This document shows, in pieces, positions 45,297 through 53,430 of a DNA stretch of 64,000 nt. A model generated the notes under the pieces. It was not told the DNA's origin, searched no databases, and worked only from the letters and a program-made list of their open reading frames with translations. Source of the DNA: Devosia submarina (GTDB taxonomy: Bacteria > Pseudomonadota > Alphaproteobacteria > Rhizobiales > Devosiaceae); contig NZ_PYWB01000010.1 of NCBI RefSeq assembly GCF_003056345.1, positions 1 to 64,000 of the forward strand, in the 5' to 3' direction. The stretch's first letter is position 1; each line of letters opens with the position of its first letter. The position numbers and the translations under genes were made by a program.

Positions 45297-45514
45297 GACC
45301 TCGTGATTCGACAGGCTCACCATGAGGTCTACTAGGAGAAGGGACGCAGGCCCCGGCTCCAGTTTGTCCCTCTTGCCGAGGACCCTCGGGCCTGACCAAG
45401 CCTATGTTCCGCAGGAATGATGCCTCGGCGGCCTCATGGTGAGCTTGTCGAACCACGAGGCCGGCGAGTGGAGGCCGTGCCGCGCTCCCATGGTTCGATG
45501 GGTTCTCCATGAGG
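45297..45514. repeat. Three REP-like palindromic repeats upstream of the dehydrogenase gene
   Basis: Copies at 45297 to 45329, 45431 to 45461 (opposite orientation) and a weaker one at 45489 to 45514. The shared core is TTCGACAGGCTCA followed by CCATGAGG, and each copy can form a hairpin from matching ends (CCTCRTG and CATGAGG). Dispersed palindromes of this kind are common in Devosia-like genomes. Confidence 0.7.
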
Positions 45515-45526
45515 TTCACGGCACGA

Positions 45527-46240
45527 TCAGAGATCGACTTCGTCGTCTTCACCCAGAGCCTCGATGTCCCGAGCGGCCTTGCGCAAGATTTCGGCGGCGC
45601 GGCGTTGCTGGTCCGGGCTGGCCTTGCGGGCGGTCTTGATCGCGGCCTTGAGGGTGCGGCGGGCGTCGTTAAGTTCGGGAACGACATCCTGGAGGTCGCG
45701 GTCGGCTGGTTCGGCAGACTGATAGTGCGCGGATTGTGCGCCATGGCCTTGGCCCGCAGCCTCACCGCGGCCAACGGGCCAGTCCGCACGGGCGAATTCG
45801 CGGAAGCGGCTCATCTGTTCGCCCGCCTTGTGCAGGAACGATAGAGTCGATTCGATCGCCTCGCGATTGTCGGCCAGATGGGTGCGGCCTTCGGGGGTGA
45901 TGGTATAAAGCTTCTTGTTGCCCTCGCTTTGCGAGGTAACAAAGCCGGCTTCTTCAAGGAAGGTCAGCGCGGGATAAACCACGCCGGGGCTGGGCGCGTA
46001 GAACCCGCCCGATTTTTCCTCGATGGCCTTGATGAGGTCATAGCCGTGCCGGGGCTGCTGCTCGATAAGGTAGAGCGCAACCAGCCGGATATCGCCTGCA
46101 GCGAGCATGCGCCCGATGCGGAAATTGCCCCCTAACCAATCATTGCCTTCCATGCCCGCCGCCAGCCGGTTCCAACCGCGGCGCGCCATGGCTTCCATGC
46201 GGCGCCAATTGGGGTCCCCGTTCTTCCAATCATTGGCCAT
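45527..46240 (-). CDS. PadR family transcriptional regulator
   Basis: A 237-residue regulator. A winged-helix PadR domain lies at about residues 35 to 115 (R-L-V-A-L-Y-L-I-E, H-G-Y-D-L-I-K-A-I-E-E-K-S-G-G, Y-A-P-S-P-G-V-V-Y-P-A-L, G-F-V-T-S), preceded by a lysine- and tryptophan-rich start. The C-terminal third is acidic. Start is the ATG at 46240, with GGAGA ahead; the longer frame is not homologous. It lies upstream of the dehydrogenase gene on the same strand. A GATATATC palindrome at 46304 to 46311 in its leader is a candidate autoregulatory site. Confidence 0.9.
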   Translation of the reverse strand: MANDWKNGDPNWRRMEAMARRGWNRLAAGMEGNDWLGGNFRIGRMLAAGDIRLVALYLIEQQPRHGYDLIKAIEEKSGGFYAPSPGVVYPALTFLEEAGFVTSQSEGNKKLYTITPEGRTHLADNREAIESTLSFLHKAGEQMSRFREFARADWPVGRGEAAGQGHGAQSAHYQSAEPADRDLQDVVPELNDARRTLKAAIKTARKASPDQQRRAAEILRKAARDIEALGEDDEVDL

Positions 46241-46400
46241 GATGTGTCTCCGATATGTTTTGTGTGCTGAACAGGAGATCGGAACAGGCAGGAGATGTTT
46301 CAAGATATATCGCACGATTGTTTTCGGCGGCGATGTCGTGCCGAGGTCGCTGTTTCCTGGCGTGCTGAGAAAGAGGCTGCGGCCCTATCTTGCCACGCAA

Positions 46401-46428
46401 TTGTGGTTCGACAGGCTCAACATGAGGG
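46401..46428. repeat. REP-like palindromic repeat upstream of padR
   Basis: A copy of the TTCGACAGGCTCA repeat family, with ends TTGTGG and ATGAGG, between the padR leader and the small membrane-protein gene. Confidence 0.6.
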
Positions 46429-46515
46429 CTGTTGTGAGGGCAGGGGGTTGCGGGGCAAGGAACCTTTTCCTGGCTCCAAGCCTTTATCGTCATGGGGAAA
46501 TCCAGGGAGGATGGG

Positions 46516-46671
46516 ATGACCGAGCGCAAGGCCGACCATGACCGATTAACTGCAGCCCCCCAGGGGGCAACAGCCAATAGGACGCCCAAGCGCAAGCGCT
46601 TGCCGTCGGGCTTGATGCTTTACGGCATCCTCACCGCACTGGGTGGGCTGGCGCTGCTGGTTGTGGAGTAG
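46516..46671 (+). CDS. Small single-span membrane protein, 51 aa
   Basis: Missed by length filters: 51 residues, MTERKADHDRLTAAPQ at the start, a basic stretch (T-P-K-R-K-R-L-P-S-G), then one hydrophobic segment (L-M-L-Y-G-I-L-T-A-L-G-G-L-A-L-L-V-V-E). The basic-to-hydrophobic order suggests an inner-membrane anchor with its N-terminus in the cytoplasm. GGGAGG lies 5 bases before the ATG. Its stop abuts the stop of the NDUFA9-like gene. No family is recognised. Confidence 0.6.
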   Translation: MTERKADHDRLTAAPQGATANRTPKRKRLPSGLMLYGILTALGGLALLVVE

Positions 46672-47664
46672 CTAGGCTTCCGAGGTGGTGTCGGCCGCGG
46701 CGCGGTCGAACTGGCCATGCTTGCGGAAGCGCCACATATAGCTGGGCAGCACATTGTCCATGGAGGTGGGTGTGATGCCGAAGGCCGCAAAAGTGCGCTT
46801 TTCGCTGATGGCTTCCTCGCTTACCACATTGTCGACATGCAGCAATTCCACCTGGTCCGCAGTAAGAAGCGGGCGACCGGGCAGGATCTTGAACGGCAGG
46901 GCCATGAGCTTGGCAATGCCGGCCGGGACCGGCAGGAGCGGGCGGTTGCGCTTGGTTTCGCGCTTGATGCGCTCCATCAGCTCGCGATTGGTTTCCACCT
47001 GCGGGCCGCCAAATTCATAGATGCGACCGGTGCGGACCAGCCCATCGGCGGCCATGGCAATGGCTTCGGCAACATCGCCCACAAACACTGGCTGGAAGCG
47101 CGTATCGCCCCCGATCAGCGGCAGGATGGGCAGGACGCGCGCAAGCGATCCCATCTGGTTAAAGAAGCCGTCATCCTGGCCAAACATCAGCGAGGGCCGC
47201 ACGATCACGGCGCTGGGGAAGGCCTCGAGAACACCGCGCTCGCCTGCCAGCTTGCTGTCGGCATAAACACTCACATCGGCAGCCTTGTCGACGCCCAGCG
47301 CCGACATGTGGATCAGATGCGTTGCGCCCAGCCGCTTGGCGGCGTCGGCAATCATCACCGCGGCCTTGTTGTGAATGGCGGCAAAAGTCTGCTCGCCCTT
47401 TTCAAAGCCGATGCCCACGAGGTTGACCACGATATCGGCGCCGGCAATGGCGCGCTCGATCGAAGCGAGATTTCGCACATTGGCCTGGATGCGCACGACC
47501 TGGCCCACGCCCCCGCCGAGAAGGGTCACCTGCCGCGTCAGGTTCGGACGGCGCACGGCGACGCGCACCCGGTGCCCGCGCCGGGCCAGTTCCTGCGCCA
47601 CTTGTGTGCCCACAAAGCCCGAGCCACCAAAGATGGTGACGAGTTTGGGTTCGAGGCTGTTCAT
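46672..47664 (-). CDS. NDUFA9-like atypical SDR (complex I-associated) protein
   Basis: A 330-residue atypical short-chain dehydrogenase. The Rossmann loop is I-F-G-G-S-G-F-V-G-T near residue 14, and L-V-G-I-G-F-E-K-G-E-Q-T-F and S-A-L-G-V-D-K fill the family positions. Bacterial members of the NDUFA9 family (complex I accessory subunit of mitochondria) are annotated as complex I NDUFA9 subunit family proteins; whether they sit on complex I is not known. ATG at 47664 chosen over a TTG two codons up. Confidence 0.9.
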   Translation of the reverse strand: MNSLEPKLVTIFGGSGFVGTQVAQELARRGHRVRVAVRRPNLTRQVTLLGGGVGQVVRIQANVRNLASIERAIAGADIVVNLVGIGFEKGEQTFAAIHNKAAVMIADAAKRLGATHLIHMSALGVDKAADVSVYADSKLAGERGVLEAFPSAVIVRPSLMFGQDDGFFNQMGSLARVLPILPLIGGDTRFQPVFVGDVAEAIAMAADGLVRTGRIYEFGGPQVETNRELMERIKRETKRNRPLLPVPAGIAKLMALPFKILPGRPLLTADQVELLHVDNVVSEEAISEKRTFAAFGITPTSMDNVLPSYMWRFRKHGQFDRAAADTTSEA

Positions 47665-47805
47665 AAGCAAGGCTCCGCACGGTGCTGGGTTTTTCCAGCT
47701 TCTATCCCAAGCGCGCCGCCGATGTCGAGGCCTGTAGGGGCGAATCGGGCTTGACTCTCTCCGAGCAATGTTCTTGATATGTTCCGTAAAGCAAGGGAGG
47801 GTTCA

Positions 47806-48168
47806 ATGCCGGAGCGTCAGACTTACCAAGGCCAATGCCATTGCGGCGCTGTCCGCTTCACGGCCACAACCGATCTTGGAGCCATGGGCGATTGCAATTG
47901 TTCGCGCTGCCGCCGCCTGGGCTCGATTATGCAGCCGGTGGCCGAAGCCGATTTTTCGCTGGTGAGCGGAGCCGATGATCTGGTGTTCTACCATTTCAAC
48001 ACGCACAAGATCGATCACCAGTTCTGCCGCGTCTGCGGCATCCAGGCTTTTTCGAGCGGGCTGGACGACAAGGGGCAGAAAACCTTCATGGTCAGCGTTC
48101 TTTGCCTCGAAAATGTGCCGCCCATCGATCGCAACAGCATCACCCATTGGGATGGCGCGAGCTGGTGA
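47806..48168 (+). CDS. GFA family (glutathione-dependent formaldehyde-activating-like) zinc protein
   Basis: A 120-residue protein with the three zinc-binding motifs of the GFA family: C-H-C-G-A-V-R-F, C-N-C-S-R-C and C-R-V-C-G-I-Q-A-F. Named after Gfa of methylotrophs, which speeds S-hydroxymethylglutathione formation; most paralogues have no proven reaction. GGAGG lies 5 bases before the ATG at 47806. Sits just before tRNA-Leu. Confidence 0.92.
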   Translation: MPERQTYQGQCHCGAVRFTATTDLGAMGDCNCSRCRRLGSIMQPVAEADFSLVSGADDLVFYHFNTHKIDHQFCRVCGIQAFSSGLDDKGQKTFMVSVLCLENVPPIDRNSITHWDGASW

Positions 48169-48245
48169 GCGGGACGGGGAAGATGGGACGGGCAAAGAAA
48201 GCCGATTGACAAGGGCGCCCCGTGCCCCTAGTTACACCGGCGCTT

Positions 48246-48330
48246 GCCCAGATGGCGGAATTGGTAGACGCGCACGGTTCAGGTCCGTGTACCGCAAGGT
48301 GTGGAAGTTCGAGTCTTCTTCTGGGCACCA
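48246..48330 (+). tRNA. tRNA-Leu (anticodon CAG)
   Basis: A complete 85-base tRNA gene. The acceptor GCCCAGA pairs with TCTGGGC, followed by A and an encoded CCA. The anticodon stem CACGG/CCGTG encloses the loop TTCAGGT with anticodon CAG, and a long variable arm confirms class II. The T loop is TTCGAGT. Decodes CUG. Confidence 0.97.
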
Positions 48331-48509
48331 GAATTAGAGAGCCCCGGCTCCGGTGAAAACCGGGCCGGGGTTTTTGGTTTTCTGGCCCTAGGGCTTGCCC
48401 GGTGAGCGGGGAGGCACGCTCTGGCGGGACCGCGCAACGGCCGCCCATGCCTTTCCAACGCCTTGATGCTGTGCCAAGAGAAACGGACCCTTCCTTGCAC
48501 GAGCACCTC

Positions 48510-49127
48510 ATGGCCATCAGACTGCATCGCGGCGATCTGCCCAATCTTCATAATTATGACGGCCGCGAAGTTGCCATCGATACCGAAACCATGGGCCTGC
48601 AGCCCCATCGCGACCGACTCTGCGTAGTGCAATTATCGGCAGGCGACGGCAGCGCCGATATCGTACAGATCCCGCAAGATGCCTCCGAGGCGCCCAATCT
48701 TGTGAAGCTCCTGGGCGATCCCGCGGTCACCAAGATTTTCCACTATGCGCGGTTTGACGTTTCGGTGCTGCGCAAGCGCTTCGGCGTGGTGACGGGGCCT
48801 ATTTTCTGCACCAAGATCGCCTCCAAGCTGGTGCGCACCTATACCGACCGGCATGGGCTAAAGGACCTTGCGCGCGAATTGCTGAACGTGGATCTATCCA
48901 AGCAGCAGCAAAGCTCGGATTGGGGCGCCGACAAGCTCAGCGATGCCCAGCTCGATTATGCGGCCTCTGATGTGCTGTATCTGCATGATCTCAAGCGCCA
49001 CCTTGATCGCATGCTGCGGCGCGAGAACCGCTTGGAACTGGCCCAGCAATGCTTTGATTTCCTTGGCACGCGCTGCGAGCTGGACCTGCTGGGCTGGAAC
49101 GAAAGCGACATTTTCGCCCATAGCTAG
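48510..49127 (+). CDS. rnd: Ribonuclease D (short, exonuclease-domain only)
   Basis: A 205-residue 3'-to-5' exonuclease. The DEDD motifs are present: I-D-T-E-T-M-G-L near residue 19, H-Y-A-R-F-D-V-S-V and the final Y-A-A-S-D-V-L-Y-L. It is much shorter than E. coli RNase D because the HRDC domains are absent, as in other alphaproteobacteria. It trims 3' ends of tRNA precursors and other RNAs. The start at 48510 fits the family; the longer frame adds 36 unmatched residues. It is 3 bases before lptC, likely cotranscribed. Confidence 0.92.
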   Translation: MAIRLHRGDLPNLHNYDGREVAIDTETMGLQPHRDRLCVVQLSAGDGSADIVQIPQDASEAPNLVKLLGDPAVTKIFHYARFDVSVLRKRFGVVTGPIFCTKIASKLVRTYTDRHGLKDLARELLNVDLSKQQQSSDWGADKLSDAQLDYAASDVLYLHDLKRHLDRMLRRENRLELAQQCFDFLGTRCELDLLGWNESDIFAHS

Positions 49128-49130
49128 CCC

Positions 49131-49763
49131 ATGAGCACCCATACCCATCAGGACAGATCGCTGATCTACCGGCGGCTCGAGGCGCGCAACCGCCTTGTGG
49201 GTGTCCTGCGCATTGCAGTGCCCCTGTCCGGATTGCTGATTCTCGGCGTGCTGCTGGTGCAGATCTACCTTTCAGGCATGGGTGACAGTTTCAGCATTGG
49301 CCGGGTCGAGGTGACGCCCGACAATATCTCGGTGGAAGCGCCCGAATATGCGGGGATCTTGAGCAATGGCACAACCTATCGGGTGAGCGCGGCTACGGCG
49401 CGTGCGGCGCCCGGAGCGGCCCACCTCATCACCCTGGCCGATGCGGGCTTGACCATGACCAAGCCCGATGGCGTCCAGATCCATGTTCACGCCGATCAGG
49501 CGGTGCTTGATACATCGGCCGAGGCCGTCGTGATCAAGGATCTCGCCTATGTCGAGGATTCCACTGGCACAAGCGGCATCATCGCCGATTCGGTTTTCGA
49601 TTATGCCGCCCAAACCTTGGTGGGACAGGGCGCGGTGAGCCTGCAATATGCCGATGGCACCACGCTGGACGGGGAGGGCCTGGTGTATGATCTGCGCCAG
49701 GCCGTCTGGACTTTTACGGAGGCGGACGTCACCTTGCCCAGGACACCCGGAAGCGCCCCATGA
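49131..49763 (+). CDS. lptC: LPS export protein LptC
   Basis: A 210-residue bitopic protein of the LPS transport bridge. One transmembrane helix at about residues 23 to 46 (V-L-R-I-A-V-P-L-S-G-L-L-I-L-G-V), then a periplasmic beta-jellyroll domain (V-T-P-D-N-I-S-V-E-A-P-E-Y). It links LptBFG to LptA. Weakly conserved outside the family, but order with lptA and lptB confirms it. The lptA start overlaps its stop by ATGA. Confidence 0.93.
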   Translation: MSTHTHQDRSLIYRRLEARNRLVGVLRIAVPLSGLLILGVLLVQIYLSGMGDSFSIGRVEVTPDNISVEAPEYAGILSNGTTYRVSAATARAAPGAAHLITLADAGLTMTKPDGVQIHVHADQAVLDTSAEAVVIKDLAYVEDSTGTSGIIADSVFDYAAQTLVGQGAVSLQYADGTTLDGEGLVYDLRQAVWTFTEADVTLPRTPGSAP

Positions 49764-50212
49764 TCCGTTCTCTTGCCCCGCTGCTCGCCCTCCTGCTGCT
49801 GGCTGCCCCTGTTGCGGCCCAGCAAAAGGTCAACATCACGGCCGACCAGTTCACCGTGGATGAAAACACCAAGCAGGCTGTGTTTAACGGCAATGTGGTG
49901 GTGGTTCACCCCAGCGTCACGGTCAATGCCGACAAGGTCGAGGCGGTTTATGGCACGGGTGGCGCCAGCGACATCGAGAGTTTCGTCGCCAGCGGCGCGG
50001 TCAAGCTCGAAACACCCGATCAAACGGCAACCGGTGAGCGGGCCGTGTTCAATCCGGGCGACCAGCTCTTGCGGCTGACGGGCAATGTGAAGGTCACCAA
50101 TCCCTCTGGCACGGTGGATGCGCAGGAGCTGGTGGTGAACCTTGCCACCAATGTGTCCACCTTCACCTCCTCGGGCAATGGGCGGGTGACAGGGGTGTTT
50201 ACCTCCCAATGA
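49760..50212 (+). CDS. lptA: LPS transport periplasmic protein LptA
   Basis: A 150-residue periplasmic bridge protein with a signal peptide (L-A-P-L-L-A-L-L-L-L-A-A-P-V-A-A-Q, cleaved about residue 21) and the OstA domain (F-T-V-D-E-N-T-K-Q-A-V-F-N-G-N-V and A-T-G-E-R-A-V-F-N). It stacks between LptC and LptD and carries LPS across the periplasm. ATGA overlaps with both lptC and lptB show one operon. Confidence 0.93.
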   Translation: MIRSLAPLLALLLLAAPVAAQQKVNITADQFTVDENTKQAVFNGNVVVVHPSVTVNADKVEAVYGTGGASDIESFVASGAVKLETPDQTATGERAVFNPGDQLLRLTGNVKVTNPSGTVDAQELVVNLATNVSTFTSSGNGRVTGVFTSQ

Positions 50213-50967
50213 GCGAGGCGCAACCCAAGGGGCGCATCGACCAGACTGGCTGGCTGGTTGCCCATAATCTGGCAAAGAATTTCGGCAAGCGCGTTGTGGT
50301 GCGCGATGTGTCTATTGCCGTGCGGCGCGGGGAGGCCGTGGGGCTGCTCGGACCCAATGGCGCGGGCAAGACCACGGTGTTCACCATGATCATGGGGCTG
50401 GTGAAGCCCGACCATGGCGCCATTTCGCTCGATGGGCGGGCAATCACGCATTTGCCCCTGTTCCAGCGCGGACAGCTGGGTATCGGCTATCTGCCGCAGG
50501 AGCCCTCCATTTTCCGCGGGCTATCGGTGCGCGGCAACATCCTAGCGGTGCTGGAAAACCATGTGCGCAACAGGGCCGAGCGCAAGGCGCGGCTTGAGTC
50601 TTTGCTGGCCGAATTTTCCATCGAGCATCTGGCCAACAGCAATGCGCTGGCGCTTTCGGGAGGCGAGCGGCGGCGGGTGGAGATCGCGCGGGCGCTGGCA
50701 GCCGATCCGGTGTTCATGCTGCTCGACGAACCCTTTGCGGGGGTGGACCCCATTGCCGTGGCGGAGGTGAAGGGGTTGGTCAAGCAGTTGACGCAGCGGG
50801 GAATCGGGGTGCTGATCACCGACCATGCCGTGCGCGAGACGCTGGGGCTGGTGGATCGCGCCTATGTGATCCATGGGGGCAAGGTGATGATCCAGGGGCG
50901 GCCGGAGACCATCAGCGCCGATCCCGATGCACGGCGGGTGTATCTGGGGGAGAATTTCGAGATCTAG
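50209..50967 (+). CDS. lptB: LPS export ABC transporter ATP-binding protein LptB
   Basis: A 252-residue ABC ATPase. Walker A G-P-N-G-A-G-K-T-T, signature L-S-G-G-E-R-R-R, Walker B F-M-L-L-D-E-P-F-A-G-V-D and the H-loop T-D-H-A-V-R-E. It powers LPS extraction by LptBFG. The gene lies in the rnd-lptC-lptA-lptB-rpoN order widespread in proteobacteria. A palindromic repeat follows soon after its stop. Confidence 0.97.
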   Translation: MSEAQPKGRIDQTGWLVAHNLAKNFGKRVVVRDVSIAVRRGEAVGLLGPNGAGKTTVFTMIMGLVKPDHGAISLDGRAITHLPLFQRGQLGIGYLPQEPSIFRGLSVRGNILAVLENHVRNRAERKARLESLLAEFSIEHLANSNALALSGGERRRVEIARALAADPVFMLLDEPFAGVDPIAVAEVKGLVKQLTQRGIGVLITDHAVRETLGLVDRAYVIHGGKVMIQGRPETISADPDARRVYLGENFEI

Positions 50968-51007
50968 GGGCACCTTGTGGTGAGGCGAGTGGAAGCCGGG
51001 TACCACG

Positions 51008-51037
51008 GCCTCGTCCTTCGACAGGCTCAGGATGAGG
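51008..51037. repeat. REP-like palindromic repeat after lptB
   Basis: A copy of the TTCGACAGGCTCAGGATGAGG family with matching CCTCGTC end. Further copies are at 51208 to 51239 (opposite orientation, diverged) and 51267 to 51297. Confidence 0.7.
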
Positions 51038-51103
51038 GCTGCTGGGCGAGGGAGGCTGGGGAGGTAGATGAGCGAACGCTTTGAGGCCGCAGGGCTATCC
51101 ACG

Positions 51104-51136
51104 CCGTCACCACCCGATTTGTTCGGGTGGTCCATG
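51104..51136. repeat. 33-base repeat, left member of an inverted pair flanking rpoN
   Basis: The reverse complement of this stretch matches 53012 to 53044 at 31 of 33 positions. Its core is also self-complementary (CCACCCGA and TCGGGTGG). See the findings. Confidence 0.7.
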
Positions 51137-51330
51137 CAGTGTCAGGGCAGGGTGGATTGCCGGGACAAGCCCGGCAATGACGGTGTGTGTGGGTGTGTGT
51201 AACAGTAGACCTCATCCTGAGCGTGCCGAAAGATGAAGGCGTGGCACGCTAGCCTCCACTCGTACAGCCTCGTGGTTCGACCGGTTCACCCTGAAGCTTC
51301 TGATATCATTGCCAAGAGCGTAAACTCACT

Positions 51331-51347
51331 TGGCACAGAACTTGCCC
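51331..51347 (+). promoter_or_regulatory. Candidate sigma-54 (-24/-12) promoter of rpoN
   Basis: TGGCAC, a 5-base spacer, then TTGCCC. The GG (51332 to 51333) and GC (51344 to 51345) dinucleotides are separated by 10 bases, as sigma-54 requires. A start about 12 bases on would leave a leader of about 80 bases before rpoN, suggesting sigma-54 influences its own gene. Confidence 0.6.
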
Positions 51348-51440
51348 ATGCGCTTGCGCGGAACACAAAAATGCGTTTATGGTCCGCGCGGGAAGCTGCC
51401 GGGAGCGGCAGGGTAGTTTTGCGCTAAAGGTCTTCGCCAT

Positions 51441-52946
51441 ATGGCTCTTTCGCCGCGTCTCGAGTTTCGGCAGGCCCAAAGCCTGACCTTGACGCCGCAG
51501 CTCATGCAGTCGATCCGGCTGCTGCAATTGAGCCATCTTGAGTTAAACGAATTCGTTGAAACCGAGCTGCTGCGCAATCCGCTGCTGGAGCGCGAGGATG
51601 GCCCGGAACCCGACGAAGGCAGCGAGCCACCCGAGCGCCCGACCGAGATCAGCGCCTATGAGGACACGGTGGATCGTGCCGACCGCATCCAGGATGCGGC
51701 ATCGATCGCTGATGGCTATGACACGTCGGTGGAAAACGTCTTTCCCGACCAGGCAGCGCAGGACCAGCTCAATCCCCAGTCGCGGCTGGACCGCAATGGG
51801 GCAAGCGAAGGCGGTGAAGCGCCGGACCTTGATCAGTTCGTCGCCTCGCGCCCCCAGCTGAGCGAGCATCTGGAAGCGCAAGCCAACATGATCCTGCGCA
51901 CTCCGGCTGATCGCTTGATTGCGCAGCACCTGATCGATGGCCTCAATGAAGCGGGTTATCTCGCCATTGAGCTCGAGGCACTGGCCGAGCAATTGGGCGC
52001 CGAACTGGCCGATGTGCAAGCGGTGCTCCAGGCGCTGCAGGGCTGCGATCCCGTGGGTGTTTTTGCGCGCAATGTCAGCGAGTGCCTCGCGCTGCAATTG
52101 CGCGAGCGCGACAGGCTCGACCCCATCATGCAGCGCCTGCTCGACAATCTTCCCATGCTGGCCGAGCACAACCTGGCCGGGCTGATGCGCGCCATTGGCT
52201 GCGACCGGGAAGATCTGATCGATATGCTGGGCGAAATCCGCCAGCTCGATCCCCGGCCGGGCCTCGCCTTCGATTCGGGGCCGAGCGAGGCGGTGGTGCC
52301 CGATGTGTTTGTGCGACGTGGGCCCGATGGCGCCTGGCAGATCGAACTCAATAGCGAAACCCTGCCCAAGGTGCTGGTCAATCGCGTTTATTACGCCAGC
52401 GTCAGCAAAAAGAGCCGCGGCCCGGCGGAAAAGGCGTTTCTGAGCGATTGCCTGCAAACGGCCAATTGGCTGACCAAGAGTCTCGACCAACGCGCGCAAA
52501 CGATTCTCAAGGTTTCCGCCGAAATCGTGCGCCAGCAGGACGGCTTTTTGACCCATGGCATTGCCCATCTCAAGCCCATGACGCTCAAGATGGTGGCCGA
52601 AGCCATTGAAATGCATGAATCCACCGTCAGCCGCGTCACGGCCAACAAATACATTGCCACGCCCCGGGGACTGTTTGAGCTCAAATATTTCTTCACCACC
52701 GCGATTGCCTCCAGCGATGGTGGCGGCGAGCACTCCGCCGAAGCGGTGCGCCACCGCATCCGGCAATTGATCGATGCCGAAGAACTGAGCAATATCCTGA
52801 GCGACGACACGATCGCCGAAATCCTCAAAAAAGAGCAGGGGATCGATGTGGCGCGGCGGACTGTGGCCAAGTACCGGGAGGGGATGAATATCCCGTCCTC
52901 GGTAATGCGCCGGCGGCAGAAAAAGAATCTGGCGGATGTGGGGTGA
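51441..52946 (+). CDS. rpoN: RNA polymerase sigma-54 factor
   Basis: A 501-residue sigma-54. Region I is glutamine- and leucine-rich (L-E-F-R-Q-A-Q-S-L-T-L-T-P-Q-L-M-Q-S), followed by an acidic region II. The C-terminal DNA-binding part has the RpoN box A-R-R-T-V-A-K-Y-R-E, and a core-binding domain lies in between. It directs polymerase to -24/-12 promoters under enhancer-binding activators, for nitrogen, motility and similar genes. Between lptB and hpf, the conserved proteobacterial place. Confidence 0.98.
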   Translation: MALSPRLEFRQAQSLTLTPQLMQSIRLLQLSHLELNEFVETELLRNPLLEREDGPEPDEGSEPPERPTEISAYEDTVDRADRIQDAASIADGYDTSVENVFPDQAAQDQLNPQSRLDRNGASEGGEAPDLDQFVASRPQLSEHLEAQANMILRTPADRLIAQHLIDGLNEAGYLAIELEALAEQLGAELADVQAVLQALQGCDPVGVFARNVSECLALQLRERDRLDPIMQRLLDNLPMLAEHNLAGLMRAIGCDREDLIDMLGEIRQLDPRPGLAFDSGPSEAVVPDVFVRRGPDGAWQIELNSETLPKVLVNRVYYASVSKKSRGPAEKAFLSDCLQTANWLTKSLDQRAQTILKVSAEIVRQQDGFLTHGIAHLKPMTLKMVAEAIEMHESTVSRVTANKYIATPRGLFELKYFFTTAIASSDGGGEHSAEAVRHRIRQLIDAEELSNILSDDTIAEILKKEQGIDVARRTVAKYREGMNIPSSVMRRRQKKNLADVG

Positions 52947-53430
52947 GTGGAGAGCGGCAATCTGCCCCACCTTGCCGGGCTTTGCGGCACCCCCCCCCTG
53001 CTCGCGAACAACATGGACCACCCGAACAAGTCGGCTGGTGACGGTGTGAAGGCTTCGCGGGGTGGTGACAGTGCGGACCCCGTGGTGATGACGCACTGGC
53101 GTGGCACCCCCACTCTCGGTCCCTCCTCTCAGGGCGAGGCAGGGGCAGCCCAATTTTGCGGTTTGGAAAAGCGTTTCAACAGTTCTGGGGCTGGGTCGGC
53201 TGACCCAATCAGTCTTTTTGCCGCGGGCAAAAAGGGCTCCAACGCAATCCAAGGCGTAGTCCGGTGGTGAAACGAACCGGATAGTGCGCTCGCGCATTGC
53301 CCTTGCGAGGCACGTGGGTCTAGCATCCCTTGTCGTTATGGCCCATGATGGGCGGCGGCAGACGTGATCCCGAAACCGGGAAACGGCTTCGGAGATCCTC
53401 GTGTCCAACGACAACAAGGAAGAGGAAGCC
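52947..53430. other. rpoN-hpf intergenic region with inverted repeats
   Basis: A 484-base gap without a convincing gene. It holds the right member of the inverted pair (53012 to 53044), a run of nine or so C bases (52990 to 52998), a perfect 9-bp stem with a 3-base loop (CTTTTTGCC, GGCAAAAAG, 53214 to 53234) and short GC-rich dyads near 53,340 and 53,372. The hpf promoter should lie in its right half but no clear element was recognised. Confidence 0.6.
53012..53044. repeat. 33-base repeat, right member of an inverted pair flanking rpoN
   Basis: Matches the reverse complement of 51104 to 51136 with two mismatches. It contains CCACCCGAACA and GGCTGGTG. Confidence 0.7.

Larger units (their letters stand above)
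50968..51440. other. lptB-rpoN intergenic region with repeats and a sigma-54 site
   Basis: A 473-base gap without a gene. It contains REP-like repeats (51008 to 51037, 51208 to 51239, 51267 to 51297), one half of a 33-base inverted pair (51104 to 51136), a TG-rich run (51183 to 51200) and a sigma-54 type site at 51331. It is the likely rpoN promoter region. Confidence 0.7.

Noticed and set aside
45297..45514. CRISPR-like array
   Set aside because: Repeats alternate in orientation, have unequal gaps and occur elsewhere singly; no cas genes are present.
52990..52998. Run of C bases as a phase-variation tract
   Set aside because: It lies in an intergenic region not close to a start codon, so switching would have no obvious target.
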